Notes: generated by a model not told the origin, from the letters alone. Counted from the stretch's first letter, positions 48,658 to 58,399 are shown. The stretch: DNA of 64,000 nt from Candidatus Pacearchaeota archaeon (GCA_019659125.1 JAIFVX010000001.1:404135-468134); one strand, 5' to 3'. Numbers and translations: made by a program.

Positions 48658-50784
48658 ATGGTGACGACAAAGGAAATTCTGGACAAGTATAGCAGAAAAC
48701 TCGAATCTCAGATCATTCAGGAGCCTCAATCAGGAGACTATCTTCAGTTCAAGCGAGACATGATTCCAGAACTGTCAAGGTACGAGCGTTGGGCACGATC
48801 CTTGGGCACAATTATTAGCTTACGAGTCGCTGAAAAGGATAGGATAAAGATGCAGAGGCAGCTTGACGCAGCACATGTTGCTGTAAGTGCAAGTCAAGCA
48901 TTAACGCTTGCTGCTTTGTCTATGCTATTCATATTCTTTGCGACCATGTTGACGGCAGTAGCAGTATATCTCATTAATGGCTCGATACAGATATTGTTTG
49001 TATTTCTAGGGCTGATAACGAGTATGTTTGTTTTTTATTACACCTATAGTATGCCTCAAAGGCTTGCTAATGCCTGGAGATTGAAAGCGTCAGCAGAGAT
49101 GGTTCCTGCAATCCTTTATATGGTAGTCTACATGAAGCACACCTCCAATCTTGAGCGGGCAGTGGAGTTCGCAGCCCAGCATCTTGAAGGTCCTCTTGCT
49201 CTCGACTTCAAGAAAATATTTTACGATGTTGAGATCGGAAAGTTCTTTACTATCAAGCAATCAATTGATACCTATCTTGAAAGCTGGCAGGATTACGCTC
49301 CTGAATTTATTGAGGCGTTTCATCTCATAGAGTCTTCGTTATACGAACCCCAGGAAGCGCGAAGAGTCCAGATCCTTGAAAAATCCCTGCAGATTATCCT
49401 CGATGGTGTCTATGAAAAAATGCTGAAATATTCACGGGAGATTAGAAGTCCCCTAACGAATGTCTACATGCTTGGGATAATACTGCCAACGCTAGGCCTT
49501 GCACTCCTTCCTCTTGCCTCTACGCTTCTAGGAAGCGTTATCAGATGGCAGCATGTCTTCATTATCTTTAACGTTATTATCCCCTTCTTTGTCTTCTACC
49601 TCGTTTCCGAGGTGCTTCTTAAGAGACCTGGAGGGTATGGGGAGTCATCGATCCTCGAATTGAATCCAGACTATCATCTCTATAAGTCAAAAGCCCCCTT
49701 CGTCGCAGCGGCGATCGTTGCAATTCCATTCCTCATCATCGGATTATCACCTTTCCTCTTCCAGATATCTTCGGTAACAACCGCACTAGGAATAAAAAAT
49801 GACTATGCGCTAGGAGAGCTTGGCATTCCATTCTTCCAGGACATTAAGCTTTTTGATTTCAAAAAACTTGCGGATGGGACAACCGTAGGCCCTTTCAGCC
49901 CTATTGGAGTAATGTTAAGTTTCTTTATACCTCTGGCATTGGCGCTCTTCTTTTCTCAATCGTATAAGGGTAAGACACGTCAGCTCATGAAAGCTCGGGA
50001 GAAAACAAAAACTCTTGAGGAAGAATTTACTAATTCATTGTTCCAATTCGGTAACAGGCTTGCAGATGGAACTCCTGCAGAGATTGTATTCTCCCGGGTA
50101 GCTGAATCAACCCAAGGCCAGGCCACGCACGATTTCTTTCTTATAACGAGCCAGAATGTCCAGCAGGGAGGCATGTCACTTGAGCAGGCAATCTTTGATA
50201 AAAAACGAGGCTCGATAACCTACTATCCCTCAGCACTGATTGCCACATCAATGCGAATCCTTATAGAATCGGTTAACAAGGGTCTGCAAGTAGCAGCTCG
50301 CTCACTGATGTCAATCTCCGATTACGTAAAGAACATAAACAAGATTAATCAGCGTCTGAAAGATTTGCTTGCAGAGGTTATCTCCGACATGAAGTCAAAC
50401 ATGACCTTCCTCGCCCCATTGCTTGCAGGTATTGTCGTCGGTCTTTCAGTCATGATTACCACCATTCTCGAGAAGTTAGAAACCATTCAGCCAGCCGGAG
50501 ACGCAACTCTTGGAGGGCTTGGAAGCCTCGTTCAGCTCTTTAATGTAAGTGAGATGATCCCCCCCTATTTCTTGCAAGCAATCATCGGCATTTATTTGAT
50601 AGAGATCATATTCATCCTTACGATTGCTCTCGTCACCGTAGATGCAGGAAAAGATACCTTGAAAGAAAAATATGAAGTTGCACAATACCTTAAAACAGGC
50701 ATCTCGTTATATGTTATCACTGCATTCATATCCACGCTAGCATTAACAGCCCTTGCAGTTATTGTCCTTCCCAGTCTTACATAG
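48658..50784 (+). CDS. TadC/ArlJ-like pilus platform protein with two T2SSF domains
   Basis: 708 aa, about eight or nine TM helices. Two type II secretion F domains: one around residues 150-300 (AEMVPAILYMVVYMKHTSNLERAVEFAAQHL) and one around 450-620 (FTNSLFQFGNRLADGTPAEIVFSRVAEST). Hydrophobic blocks follow each. The dual-domain layout matches archaeal TadC-like proteins, the membrane platform on which the ATPase acts. A TTTATAATC element lies about 30 nt upstream. Divergent from the pilin block, convergent with the ATPase region. Confidence 0.9.
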   Translation: MVTTKEILDKYSRKLESQIIQEPQSGDYLQFKRDMIPELSRYERWARSLGTIISLRVAEKDRIKMQRQLDAAHVAVSASQALTLAALSMLFIFFATMLTAVAVYLINGSIQILFVFLGLITSMFVFYYTYSMPQRLANAWRLKASAEMVPAILYMVVYMKHTSNLERAVEFAAQHLEGPLALDFKKIFYDVEIGKFFTIKQSIDTYLESWQDYAPEFIEAFHLIESSLYEPQEARRVQILEKSLQIILDGVYEKMLKYSREIRSPLTNVYMLGIILPTLGLALLPLASTLLGSVIRWQHVFIIFNVIIPFFVFYLVSEVLLKRPGGYGESSILELNPDYHLYKSKAPFVAAAIVAIPFLIIGLSPFLFQISSVTTALGIKNDYALGELGIPFFQDIKLFDFKKLADGTTVGPFSPIGVMLSFFIPLALALFFSQSYKGKTRQLMKAREKTKTLEEEFTNSLFQFGNRLADGTPAEIVFSRVAESTQGQATHDFFLITSQNVQQGGMSLEQAIFDKKRGSITYYPSALIATSMRILIESVNKGLQVAARSLMSISDYVKNINKINQRLKDLLAEVISDMKSNMTFLAPLLAGIVVGLSVMITTILEKLETIQPAGDATLGGLGSLVQLFNVSEMIPPYFLQAIIGIYLIEIIFILTIALVTVDAGKDTLKEKYEVAQYLKTGISLYVITAFISTLALTALAVIVLPSLT

Positions 50785-50814
50785 ATTTATAATTATCAAA
50801 TAACTAAAATTGCA

Positions 50815-51183
50815 ATGGGATGGAAAGACTGGCCATATTGGCTTAAAGGAGGAGTCATATCTTCACTCATTTCAATCATTATCATTTTCTTATATTTTCG
50901 TGGAGCTCCCTGGAGTGCTACTCTTACAGGTATTAGTTTTCTTGTGCTTCTATTTCCCCTTATTTTGACATTCATTCTTCTTAATCCCGAATGCAATAGG
51001 GTTACATGCTATACAGGTCCTGGTGGAGGTCAATGTATTCGCCAAGCATACTGCGAGTCGTTGGGCTCAGGACAATTCTCTTCCCATTTGATAGTGCCTG
51101 TAATTATTGCACTTGGAATCTATCTTCTTATAGGAATTTTTTTGGGTTGGTTGTACGGAAAAATGAAAAAACCTAGAAATTAA
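50815..51183 (+). CDS. Four-TM membrane protein, intact copy of the split gene
   Basis: 122 aa with the start MGWKDWPYWLKGGVI; TM helices at about 12-30, 38-56 and 96-114; a Cys-containing extracellular loop (NPECNRVTCYTG...CIRQAYC) between. The C-terminus is LGWLYGKMKKPRN. It overlaps the convergent ATPase gene by 11 nt. Related to the split frames at 37638-37966. Function unknown; proximity to tadC may be incidental. Confidence 0.75.
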   Translation: MGWKDWPYWLKGGVISSLISIIIIFLYFRGAPWSATLTGISFLVLLFPLILTFILLNPECNRVTCYTGPGGGQCIRQAYCESLGSGQFSSHLIVPVIIALGIYLLIGIFLGWLYGKMKKPRN

Positions 51184-53446
51184 TAGCGGTTTCGTAAAGC
51201 CATTTCTTCCAGGCAGGAAAGACACGTTCGCTTAAAGGAAGCCCGGTAGCCTGCACAGCCTCATCGCTAATTCTATGGAATGCTGCATTTGATAGTGCGT
51301 TAAATTTCGCTTCCAAAATCTGAGGCTTGTTCAATCTCTGCGCAGCATCAACAATTTCCTGTTTTACCCTGCCCCGTAAGAGGATATTATCATATACTGC
51401 ATCCCAATTACCAGCCCATCCTTTTACTCGGGAAGCGATACTCTTTATGATTTCAGATTCTCCGTTCATTAATTCCTGTGTAGGCTCAAGCTCGTCCTTC
51501 TCAACATTATACCGCAACAAATCGACAAATCCTACTTCATCGAGAGGATCTTTGCTCCATTGCTTTCTTACTTCAGTGACTCCCACCACTCTTTTCACTG
51601 AGTGCAATCCATCAGGACTCTTGACAGGATTCGCAACAATAATAATATCAGTCGCCTTAAAGCTCGTTGGAGGAACATCAAGATCATTAACAACTCTATC
51701 AAAGACTCCATAGGGAGAATCTCCGTGGATTGTACCTGCAACCACATTTGCCAACGCTCCTACTCTCATAGCTTCATACAATGCTTTTGCCTCAGAGCTT
51801 CTTACCTCTCCAACAATAAGCGCAGAATCTCCCAATCGCAAGCTTGTCCTGATGCCTTCACTTGCTTCAATTTCAGTCGTGCCGCTGGCGAGAGCACTTC
51901 GCACTTTCATCCTTAAAATGTCATATCCAATTGCTCGCAAAGAATCAACGGGAAGTTCTAGAGTATCCTCAACTACAATGACTCGACAGTTGGGCATGAT
52001 TTCAAGCAGCAAGCTTCCAAGAAGAGAGGTCTTACCGGCGCTTCGAGTTCCCGCAACGAGCAATGTTCGTGATCCATCGATTAAGAAGCTTAATAATCCT
52101 GCACTAAATGAGTTAATCATCTTGTTCTTTATGAATAATGGCAAGGTCCATGGCTGGTCTCTGTGTCTTCTAAATGCATAGGCTAGCCCTGAAGGAGACA
52201 ACGGTTCCTTTATTGCAGCAACTCTAGCACGTGCTCCTCCAAACACCAAGTCCGTATCTAAAACTGGATTTGCCTCATCTAAAGGGCGTCCAGATTGCAA
52301 TCGAAGTTTAGCAGCCCACGATTCCGCATCCTCAAAGCTTGGAAGAATATTCGTAATACACTCATCATATTTTTCATGCCTGACAAACACCGTATTCTGT
52401 GAGATAGGTGCATTCAAGACAACATCTTGCAAATGAGTATCTGCCAATAATACTTCTATTAACCCAAAGCCGATCGTATGCCTTACAAGGATCTCTGAAA
52501 GGTCGCTGATCTCTCGGTATGTCAAACTAATACCTCTGCTTCGGGCTAACTCACCCAATAAATCCCGTGCAACATTGAAGAATACCTGCCGTGTCCGTTC
52601 AGGATCGGTAAATTCTTCAGCCTTTGGTCTGTGCTCCGTCAGCACATTACGAGCAAGGTTCAAGAGAATATGATGCTCTTCCTTCAAAGCATATTCAGGA
52701 GGCATGATGTGATAAAAATACTTGGAATCATTCGGCCGTTTCAAGATCGTGACTACAATGTCCCCTTGCTTGCCTTCAATAGTATATTGATCTATAAGCT
52801 CCCCATCTGCAGGAAGCTGTGCGACCAGTCTTGTAAAGGTAAAATTAGGAAGAATGTCTGGCCTAAAAACTTTCTGATAAATCTCCCTGCTTCCCAGAGC
52901 ATACTCTCCCAAATCACTCATAATTGCCTTGATGAATTTTGTGCTTTCAAGCATCCCAAGAAATCTTTCCAAAAACCGTATATAGCCGGCAAGCGCAGAC
53001 TTTCGCAATGCATTTCCAGAAACAAGTTGCTCTCGCAATCCCTTGATCCTATTTCCCATCTCAACATAGCATCTGACAGGGTCCTGCTTCAGCAGTGAAA
53101 GCAAATAACTGAGGTCCTCATACACCTGCGACGTCTCTCCAAAAATACTAAGTTTCTCAGGAGAAAGGATTGCCTCCTGTTTAGTCATATAGTTATAAAG
53201 GCGTGCAAGTTCTGACAAAAGTAAGATCTGGTCTGAAGAATAATTGTAATTTCTCTGCTGCACAAACACAACTCGTGAGACTTCAGGATTCTCCCCCAAG
53301 TTATCAAGAGTCCTCTCCATTACCATAGGATTGTCGGCAAGTGATGGCACAAACGGAGCAGTAAGATAATTGACATACATCACATCCTCTCCCTGCTTCC
53401 GCTCCACCTCGATCGAGTACACCGGACTCCCCTCTTTAAAGATCAT
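51173..53446 (-). CDS. TadA/VirB11-type secretion ATPase (pilus motor)
   Basis: 757 aa. Residues 1-~330 are an archaeal-type N-terminal region containing HTIGFGLIEVLLADTHLQDVV. The C-terminal RecA-like domain has Walker A GTRSAGKTS (about 465-473, Lys472), the Asp/Glu-box (VVEDTLELP), Walker B-like SALIVGEVRSSEAKALYEAM and the His-box (GTIHGDS). These are the TadA/ArlI/PilB family signatures. It powers pilin assembly through the TadC-like platform. Longer than ordinary TadA (~500 aa) because of the N-terminal extension. Confidence 0.93.
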   Translation of the reverse strand: MIFKEGSPVYSIEVERKQGEDVMYVNYLTAPFVPSLADNPMVMERTLDNLGENPEVSRVVFVQQRNYNYSSDQILLLSELARLYNYMTKQEAILSPEKLSIFGETSQVYEDLSYLLSLLKQDPVRCYVEMGNRIKGLREQLVSGNALRKSALAGYIRFLERFLGMLESTKFIKAIMSDLGEYALGSREIYQKVFRPDILPNFTFTRLVAQLPADGELIDQYTIEGKQGDIVVTILKRPNDSKYFYHIMPPEYALKEEHHILLNLARNVLTEHRPKAEEFTDPERTRQVFFNVARDLLGELARSRGISLTYREISDLSEILVRHTIGFGLIEVLLADTHLQDVVLNAPISQNTVFVRHEKYDECITNILPSFEDAESWAAKLRLQSGRPLDEANPVLDTDLVFGGARARVAAIKEPLSPSGLAYAFRRHRDQPWTLPLFIKNKMINSFSAGLLSFLIDGSRTLLVAGTRSAGKTSLLGSLLLEIMPNCRVIVVEDTLELPVDSLRAIGYDILRMKVRSALASGTTEIEASEGIRTSLRLGDSALIVGEVRSSEAKALYEAMRVGALANVVAGTIHGDSPYGVFDRVVNDLDVPPTSFKATDIIIVANPVKSPDGLHSVKRVVGVTEVRKQWSKDPLDEVGFVDLLRYNVEKDELEPTQELMNGESEIIKSIASRVKGWAGNWDAVYDNILLRGRVKQEIVDAAQRLNKPQILEAKFNALSNAAFHRISDEAVQATGLPLSERVFPAWKKWLYETAINF

Positions 53447-53483
53447 CCATTCTCATAAAGGCTCAAGATTATATAGATTTCGC

Positions 53484-55397
53484 TCAACCAGATTCTGCGA
53501 GTTTAAGCATTGCAACGAGCTTCAAGTTAGTCTCATCAGCATTTGTAACTGCGACTATTATCCCATTAATCGTCTTTGAGCTGTTTTCAAGAACTTCCTT
53601 TGTCTCATAAGTACCATCATCCTTTGTCACTCTGATAGTAGCGGCACTATCTGAAGCAGATATAAGCTCAATAGTGTATTCTACTCCATCAATAGATGTT
53701 ATCTGTGAAGGTGCATCACTAGTCAGATATATTTGGCCTGGTCCAAGTTTGCATGCTCCATTCTGACATCCATTAGGACAATTCACGTTGACTTCATAAT
53801 AGCCTGTCTGGTCTGGTCCTCCAATTCCCTCAATATTAGGGTCGTCTTTATTAGGAGCAGTACATGAGTACTCTCGTGAGAAATTGGTATACTTCCCATC
53901 ATGAGGATTATCACTGTCTTTCCAGCAGTAGTCTTTTCTGATAACATTTCCTGTGCTTAAGATTCCTGTAGTGTAATAGTCAACTCCGCCGTCGCTATCC
54001 GAGCAAATGGCAGTTTGATCCTCGCAAGACTCAGTATAGCTTGCTCCCTTGCAAAGACTGATAATCTGCTGGTCTCTAGAACAGAAGTAAGGCTGAACTT
54101 CTGCGCTTATAGTAACAGTTCTCTTTCCATTAACGCATTCACTTTTAAACCTAGAATAACTACATTGGGACTGAGAACATAAATCATCCATATTGCAGGT
54201 GAATGAATGAGTCTCGAACACTTTGTCTCCCCAGTAAAATACATAACTTCCACCAGTCGTGGTAGGAGGCAGATTAGGCTCGTCCTTATCGTGAGGGTCA
54301 TAGTAGGCATTTTCATTGTAGAAAATATTATAGCAAGCATCACGAACTACGTTTTCATTCATAACCTCATTTTCTCCTCTTTGCTCACATTCCTGAGCAG
54401 AAATATCTCCATAATCCGATGTATAAAGGCTAATTCCCAAGGAATTTCTAATCTTGACCTGACAGTGGATCTTGAAATCATCCTGTATTCCTTCAGGCAT
54501 TATGAATGTTGAAGGATATCTCGTTACATACGCCCTAAGCAATGCTAAAAGAGCATCGTCATCATCGACTTCATCAGTCATAGTCAAATCTAAGAAAACC
54601 GCATTAGGTCCGCTTACCCAGAATGCCAGAGCTCTTAATTTCCTGTTTCCTGCAGGACCATCCTCAACTTCACTTACTACAATCGCAGCTCTTGGATCGA
54701 CTGTTGGAGGCATATATGTAATTTGATTAACAAACTCTATGTCATAACCTCTGTCATGTCCATCCCTTTTTGGATATTTAGAGAGGATTACATTCTTCAT
54801 CTGATCAAAAGTAATATCAGAATTATATCTCGCAACAGTCATTTTTACCTGAAGAGCATTCCCGTTATCTGAATAAGTAGCAGTAGAACCATTCTTGAAT
54901 CCAGTAAAGAATTTCTTATAATCTTCAGAGATAAGGCTAGAAACACTATTTGTCTTAAGCTTCAAAGAGCCAAAGTCCTGCTTAATAATGTAATCTCCTG
55001 TTCTGTCGACAACACAAGCACCTGCAACACATGCCTTTCCAGCACCGCATGCCCGGTCTGTTGATCGTATGTTTACGTTCGCACTGCTCTTCTCACAACT
55101 GTACTCAAGAACGGTCTTGCTGTCCTTGCAGGTGTCGGTCTTTGAATCAAGCTTAGCACCCCGATTGCCAAATGGCAACTTTCTGTAAAGTTCTACAGTG
55201 CTTGCAGTGGCAGTCTTACTCTTAAGCTTAGCGTTGCCTTCAGGATCGATGCAAACATAATCCTTAGTTTCTACTATTTTAGTATTATTTTCAGAATTGG
55301 CGACAGCATTACCTGTGAACGGCCAGAAAGCGTAAGCAGAAAAGATGGAAAGTACAAGAAGTGCTGAAAAAGATAGGATGACCATGCTCTTTTTCAT
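53484..55397 (-). CDS. Secreted Cys-rich surface protein, 637 aa
   Basis: Start at ATG 55397 (not 55559), supported by a TATATATA element about 25 nt upstream. Signal peptide 1-24 then FWPFTGNAVANSE; the T-G-N-A-V motif after the signal recurs in surface proteins of this group. Cys-rich regions (~30-130), a beta domain, a Cys-rich module (465-549) ending CPNGCQNGAC like those of the 784-aa protein at 20812, and a C-terminal beta domain (~555-637, DGVEYTIELISASDSAATIRVT). Located between the ATPase and the coiled-coil pair, so probably associated with the pilus system or surface layer (inference). Confidence 0.82.
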   Translation of the reverse strand: MKKSMVILSFSALLVLSIFSAYAFWPFTGNAVANSENNTKIVETKDYVCIDPEGNAKLKSKTATASTVELYRKLPFGNRGAKLDSKTDTCKDSKTVLEYSCEKSSANVNIRSTDRACGAGKACVAGACVVDRTGDYIIKQDFGSLKLKTNSVSSLISEDYKKFFTGFKNGSTATYSDNGNALQVKMTVARYNSDITFDQMKNVILSKYPKRDGHDRGYDIEFVNQITYMPPTVDPRAAIVVSEVEDGPAGNRKLRALAFWVSGPNAVFLDLTMTDEVDDDDALLALLRAYVTRYPSTFIMPEGIQDDFKIHCQVKIRNSLGISLYTSDYGDISAQECEQRGENEVMNENVVRDACYNIFYNENAYYDPHDKDEPNLPPTTTGGSYVFYWGDKVFETHSFTCNMDDLCSQSQCSYSRFKSECVNGKRTVTISAEVQPYFCSRDQQIISLCKGASYTESCEDQTAICSDSDGGVDYYTTGILSTGNVIRKDYCWKDSDNPHDGKYTNFSREYSCTAPNKDDPNIEGIGGPDQTGYYEVNVNCPNGCQNGACKLGPGQIYLTSDAPSQITSIDGVEYTIELISASDSAATIRVTKDDGTYETKEVLENSSKTINGIIVAVTNADETNLKLVAMLKLAESG

Positions 55398-55520
55398 ACG
55401 CTTAGTCAGTTTTGATATATATATACCTTTCTGAGAATAGAAAGCAAAAAAAGAGCAATAAGTATTGCTTGCAAGTAATAAAAGCAATACAATTTTAAAC
55501 CCTTTACTCCTCCAGAGACG

Positions 55521-55814
55521 ATGGAAGAGGGATATCAGTCGTACCAGGGAGATGTGCAAACAAGAGTGCGTGATGTAGAGGAAAAACAGAGGCTTCTGAG
55601 AGATAGGATACTTCTTCTAGGGCAGACGCTCGTTGAAGAGCGAGAAAAAACATTCAAGGAAATGCAGGAGATGAAGAAAATGACGTTTATGTTAAAAGAG
55701 GAGAATGACCGGATGAAGGAATTTCTGCAAAGGATTACTGAACAGCTGACATCGACAGCGCGAAAGGAAGAGCTCATGATATTGCAGAGGCAATTCGATC
55801 TGTTTAGGAAATAA
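55521..55814 (+). CDS. Coiled-coil protein, 97 aa
   Basis: Nearly entirely helical, with heptad-like Leu/Met positions (RDRILLLGQTLVEEREKTFK, LKEENDRMKEFLQRITEQL). No TM, no signal. The start is 26 nt after a TTTTAAAC element. Its stop overlaps the next start by one base (TAATG), so the two form an operon. Perhaps a cytoplasmic accessory of the adjacent secretion system, as ArlC/D/E are for the archaellum; similarity to those is not claimed. Confidence 0.75.
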   Translation: MEEGYQSYQGDVQTRVRDVEEKQRLLRDRILLLGQTLVEEREKTFKEMQEMKKMTFMLKEENDRMKEFLQRITEQLTSTARKEELMILQRQFDLFRK

Positions 55815-56479
55815 TGGGAGTTATAGAGGATATTCGGAGAATGCAGGAAGAAGGCAACTCAGAGCAAGATATCATCCATTCACTTGCAGAGCAGGGAGTG
55901 TCAGAAGCTGAGATAACGGATGCTCTTACCCAATCAAGGATAAAGAAGGCTGTGACTGAGAATGACTATGAATCCTCGATGACTCTTGGAAAAGTAGGCC
56001 AGCCTCAAGAAGCAAGTAGTCTAGGGAAAAGTTTCGAAGGCATGCAGCCATCCATGATGAACATTGCCCCTCCCGAGCCCGGGCAAGAATACGTGGGCCA
56101 GCCCTATCAGCAGCAACAGCAATACCAGCAGACGTATGTCCAGGAGACGCCGGGACAGCAGCAACAGCAACAGTATGATTATGCCTATCAGCCCAATGTA
56201 AGTACCGACACCATTTCAGAAATATCTGAGCAGATTGTCTCGGAAAGGCTTTTCTCTATAAAGAAGGAGCTTGAGAAAACACTAGACATGAAAATGATCT
56301 TCGAGTCAAAGATAGATTTCATTGATGAGCGGCTGAAGAGAATAGAGAAGATCATTGACCGATTACAATTATCAATCCTTCAGAAAGTGGGGGAATACAC
56401 GACGAATATAGAGGACATAAAGAAGGAATTGGTAGAAACGCAAAAATCATTCAAATCGCTTCACGGAAAGCATAAGTAA
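55814..56479 (+). CDS. Helical-Gln-rich-coiled-coil protein, 221 aa
   Basis: N-terminal ~45 residues form two helices with the pattern 'R-M-Q-E-E-G-N-S-E-Q-D-I-I' and 'L-A-E-Q-G-V-S-E-A-E-I', seen in small binding domains. A Gln/Pro/Tyr-rich low-complexity linker (~85-125) follows, then a coiled coil (~135-215, SERLFSIKKELEKTLDMK). Starts in a TAATG overlap with the preceding gene. No TM. Role unknown; the layout suggests a scaffold protein. Confidence 0.75.
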   Translation: MGVIEDIRRMQEEGNSEQDIIHSLAEQGVSEAEITDALTQSRIKKAVTENDYESSMTLGKVGQPQEASSLGKSFEGMQPSMMNIAPPEPGQEYVGQPYQQQQQYQQTYVQETPGQQQQQQYDYAYQPNVSTDTISEISEQIVSERLFSIKKELEKTLDMKMIFESKIDFIDERLKRIEKIIDRLQLSILQKVGEYTTNIEDIKKELVETQKSFKSLHGKHK

Positions 56480-56974
56480 TTACTTACTTCTCACTAATAC
56501 CCAACTGACGATTGCCCCAGCAACAAGCAAAAGAAATGCTCCGGTTACTCGAGGCGAATATGCCCATCCTGAAAAACTGCTTGGCCCTCCAGGCAAGTAT
56601 GCTTGGAAATACGATGAGAATACAACGATTCCAGAGACGATAAAGATGACAATAAGCGCAATAGCAAATCCTCTTCCAACCTGAGGGCTCCAGTTCTTCG
56701 TGAAATCTCCGCCAACAAACCCCACTAATGCAAGCATCAAGAACAAACTAACGATAAGAACGGCAAACCAAGGGATAATGCTTAATACATAGGTTCTCGG
56801 ACCGATTGCCGAGACGAATACTGTGGCAAGAATAAATGCTGTAAGGAGTTCAATGAATTTGTTTTCAACGACTTTCGTCTTGTTTAATACGACGAAGACG
56901 ACAATAAATACAAAAAGAAATCCTAAAAGGGGTAAGAATATTTCAATGCCTGAAAGATCTACGGGAGTTACCAT
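56480..56974 (-). CDS. Four-TM membrane protein, triplet member C
   Basis: 164 aa, four or five hydrophobic helices (~8-28, 35-57, 66-90, 103-126, 142-160). The start IEIFLPLLGFLFVFIVVFVV resembles the first helices of the two upstream genes, each with P-x-L-L-x-F-x-x-x-F. It begins in a TAATG overlap with gene B. Probably encodes a membrane complex component; unknown family. Confidence 0.78.
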   Translation of the reverse strand: MVTPVDLSGIEIFLPLLGFLFVFIVVFVVLNKTKVVENKFIELLTAFILATVFVSAIGPRTYVLSIIPWFAVLIVSLFLMLALVGFVGGDFTKNWSPQVGRGFAIALIVIFIVSGIVVFSSYFQAYLPGGPSSFSGWAYSPRVTGAFLLLVAGAIVSWVLVRSK

Positions 56975-57504
56975 TATTGACCACGGTGATGGGTGAGCGT
57001 AGCCGCGCCACCTGTTCCACCTTTAGAGTTCGCAGCCACGACAGCAATGACAACTCCAAGAAGCAATATTGCTCCTATGATATATGCTACGCTATCTTCC
57101 GATGCAAATGAAGTGTACCAACCAAAGTGACTGAATGAATTGTTTATGACGACAATGGCGATGATAACAGCGATCGTTGCAAGCCCCCAATACCAGTATT
57201 TTCTCTGCTCATCAGGGATGAAGAGGCCAAATAATATGAGTACTGTAAGAAGGACTGCGATACCTATACCTAATCTCGGGAATAATTCCTTCAAGAAGTC
57301 TCCAAAATAATTAAACTGCAAGGCCATCAGTGCAACAACAACTGCGATAAGACCATGAACTCCCCTATTCGAGCCTATAATGTTAGTAGTGGAGAGAATT
57401 CCAAAGATAACAGCAAAAAGAAGGAGGAAGGGGAGAATGTAATCGAAAACACCGGCAGTCTGCCACTGATTAAGAATCGAACCAATTGTAATCATAAGCA
57501 CCAT
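56974..57504 (-). CDS. Four-TM membrane protein, triplet member B
   Basis: 176 aa. The first helix YILPFLLLFAVIFGIL is close to that of member A. A second pair of helices brackets a basic turn with LFIPDEQRKYWYW, and a Gly-rich C-terminal tail (NSKGGTGGAATLTHH) follows. Start at 57504 supported by TTTATATAT (57525-57534), 26 nt upstream. Downstream gene C overlaps by one base. Confidence 0.78.
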   Translation of the reverse strand: MVLMITIGSILNQWQTAGVFDYILPFLLLFAVIFGILSTTNIIGSNRGVHGLIAVVVALMALQFNYFGDFLKELFPRLGIGIAVLLTVLILFGLFIPDEQRKYWYWGLATIAVIIAIVVINNSFSHFGWYTSFASEDSVAYIIGAILLLGVVIAVVAANSKGGTGGAATLTHHRGQ

Positions 57505-57546
57505 GGTGCTCTAATCAAAGATTAATTTATATATGTTTCGCTGCAG

Positions 57547-58065
57547 TTAATGGCTCGAACTGCCTGAGCTCTTTCCACTGAATCCGACAACAGCAGCAAC
57601 GGCAATAATAACAATGATGATAATGATGGCATTGGTTGCAATTGACGAATCCTCACCCTCAAACAAGCCCTTGATGTATTCCCATCCACCACTATAGACA
57701 AGAACTGCAATGACAACTGCAATAAGAGCTAAAATTCCTACCGCCATCTTAACATTCTTGTGAATCTGAAATGTTCCAGGCTCATGGAACATTCCCCACA
57801 TCATGAGAAATACAAGGCCAACAATTAAGGCAACTGCTGAGAACGAAACTAATTGCACGGTAAGTTGTACTGCCCAAGCAAATGAGACAAATATTAAGCC
57901 AATAACAAGTGCCACAATGGCATCAAGCTGTCTCTTGCCGTCTCCAAGAATTTTAGTCTTCTGAAGAACGGCAAACACAAGTGCGAAGATGAGTAGAAAT
58001 GGTAAGACAAGTTCAACGAACAAGGGCGACTGAAGAATCGTTGCGCCGCCGTACGTGAATGCCAT
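57547..58065 (-). CDS. Four-TM membrane protein, triplet member A
   Basis: 172 aa, start MAFTYGGATILQSPLF, then LVLPFLLIFALVFAVLQKTKIL, matched in B. Further helices in IVALVIGLIFVSFAWAV and VALIVGLVFLMMWGMF; the tail is Gly/Ser-rich. The three genes A-B-C are tandem duplicates on the minus strand. A TTTAAATATTC element precedes the ATG. Function unknown; possibly a membrane export or anchor component. Confidence 0.78.
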   Translation of the reverse strand: MAFTYGGATILQSPLFVELVLPFLLIFALVFAVLQKTKILGDGKRQLDAIVALVIGLIFVSFAWAVQLTVQLVSFSAVALIVGLVFLMMWGMFHEPGTFQIHKNVKMAVGILALIAVVIAVLVYSGGWEYIKGLFEGEDSSIATNAIIIIIVIIAVAAVVGFSGKSSGSSSH

Positions 58066-58099
58066 CAGTCAAGTTTGTTTCTAGAATATTTAAATCTTC

Positions 58100-58399
58100 T
58101 CACAATTGCTCGTCAGCGGTTGCAGAAACATCAACGGGAGCCATCGCGCCTTCTTCGCGCATTGGTAATGATGCCTTGTTAACAACAAAAACGTCCCCAA
58201 TGGCCTTTACAAACTGATGAGGGATAATAACACCCCGTGCTCCTCCAAACAATGAGACTGCGCCGCTTCCAACCTTGATTCTCCATCCTTCTACCTTGTT
58301 ATCAATCAGATTGACCTCTTCGACCTGTCCGAAATAGTCACCTTCAGAAGTATAGACGTGCTTCCCAATAACCTCGCTGACTCTTTTTATTCTAAGCAT
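58100..58399 (-). CDS. PRC-barrel domain protein
   Basis: 99 aa. MLRIKRVSEVIGKHVYTSEGDYFGQVEEVNLIDN is the PRC-barrel N-terminal hairpin and GVIIPHQFVKAIGDVFVV its C-terminal strands. Archaeal PRC-barrel proteins include CdvA/CdpB relatives in cell division and RNA-related proteins; which applies here is unclear. The start 58399 (not 58420) is given by a TATTTATACTT element about 26 nt upstream. Acidic C-terminal tail. Confidence 0.85.
   Translation of the reverse strand: MLRIKRVSEVIGKHVYTSEGDYFGQVEEVNLIDNKVEGWRIKVGSGAVSLFGGARGVIIPHQFVKAIGDVFVVNKASLPMREEGAMAPVDVSATADEQL

Noticed and set aside
51602..53098. Plus-strand frames of 104-155 codons antisense to the secretion ATPase
   Set aside because: The minus strand encodes Walker A/B and other ATPase motifs across this region; the plus frames are shadows.
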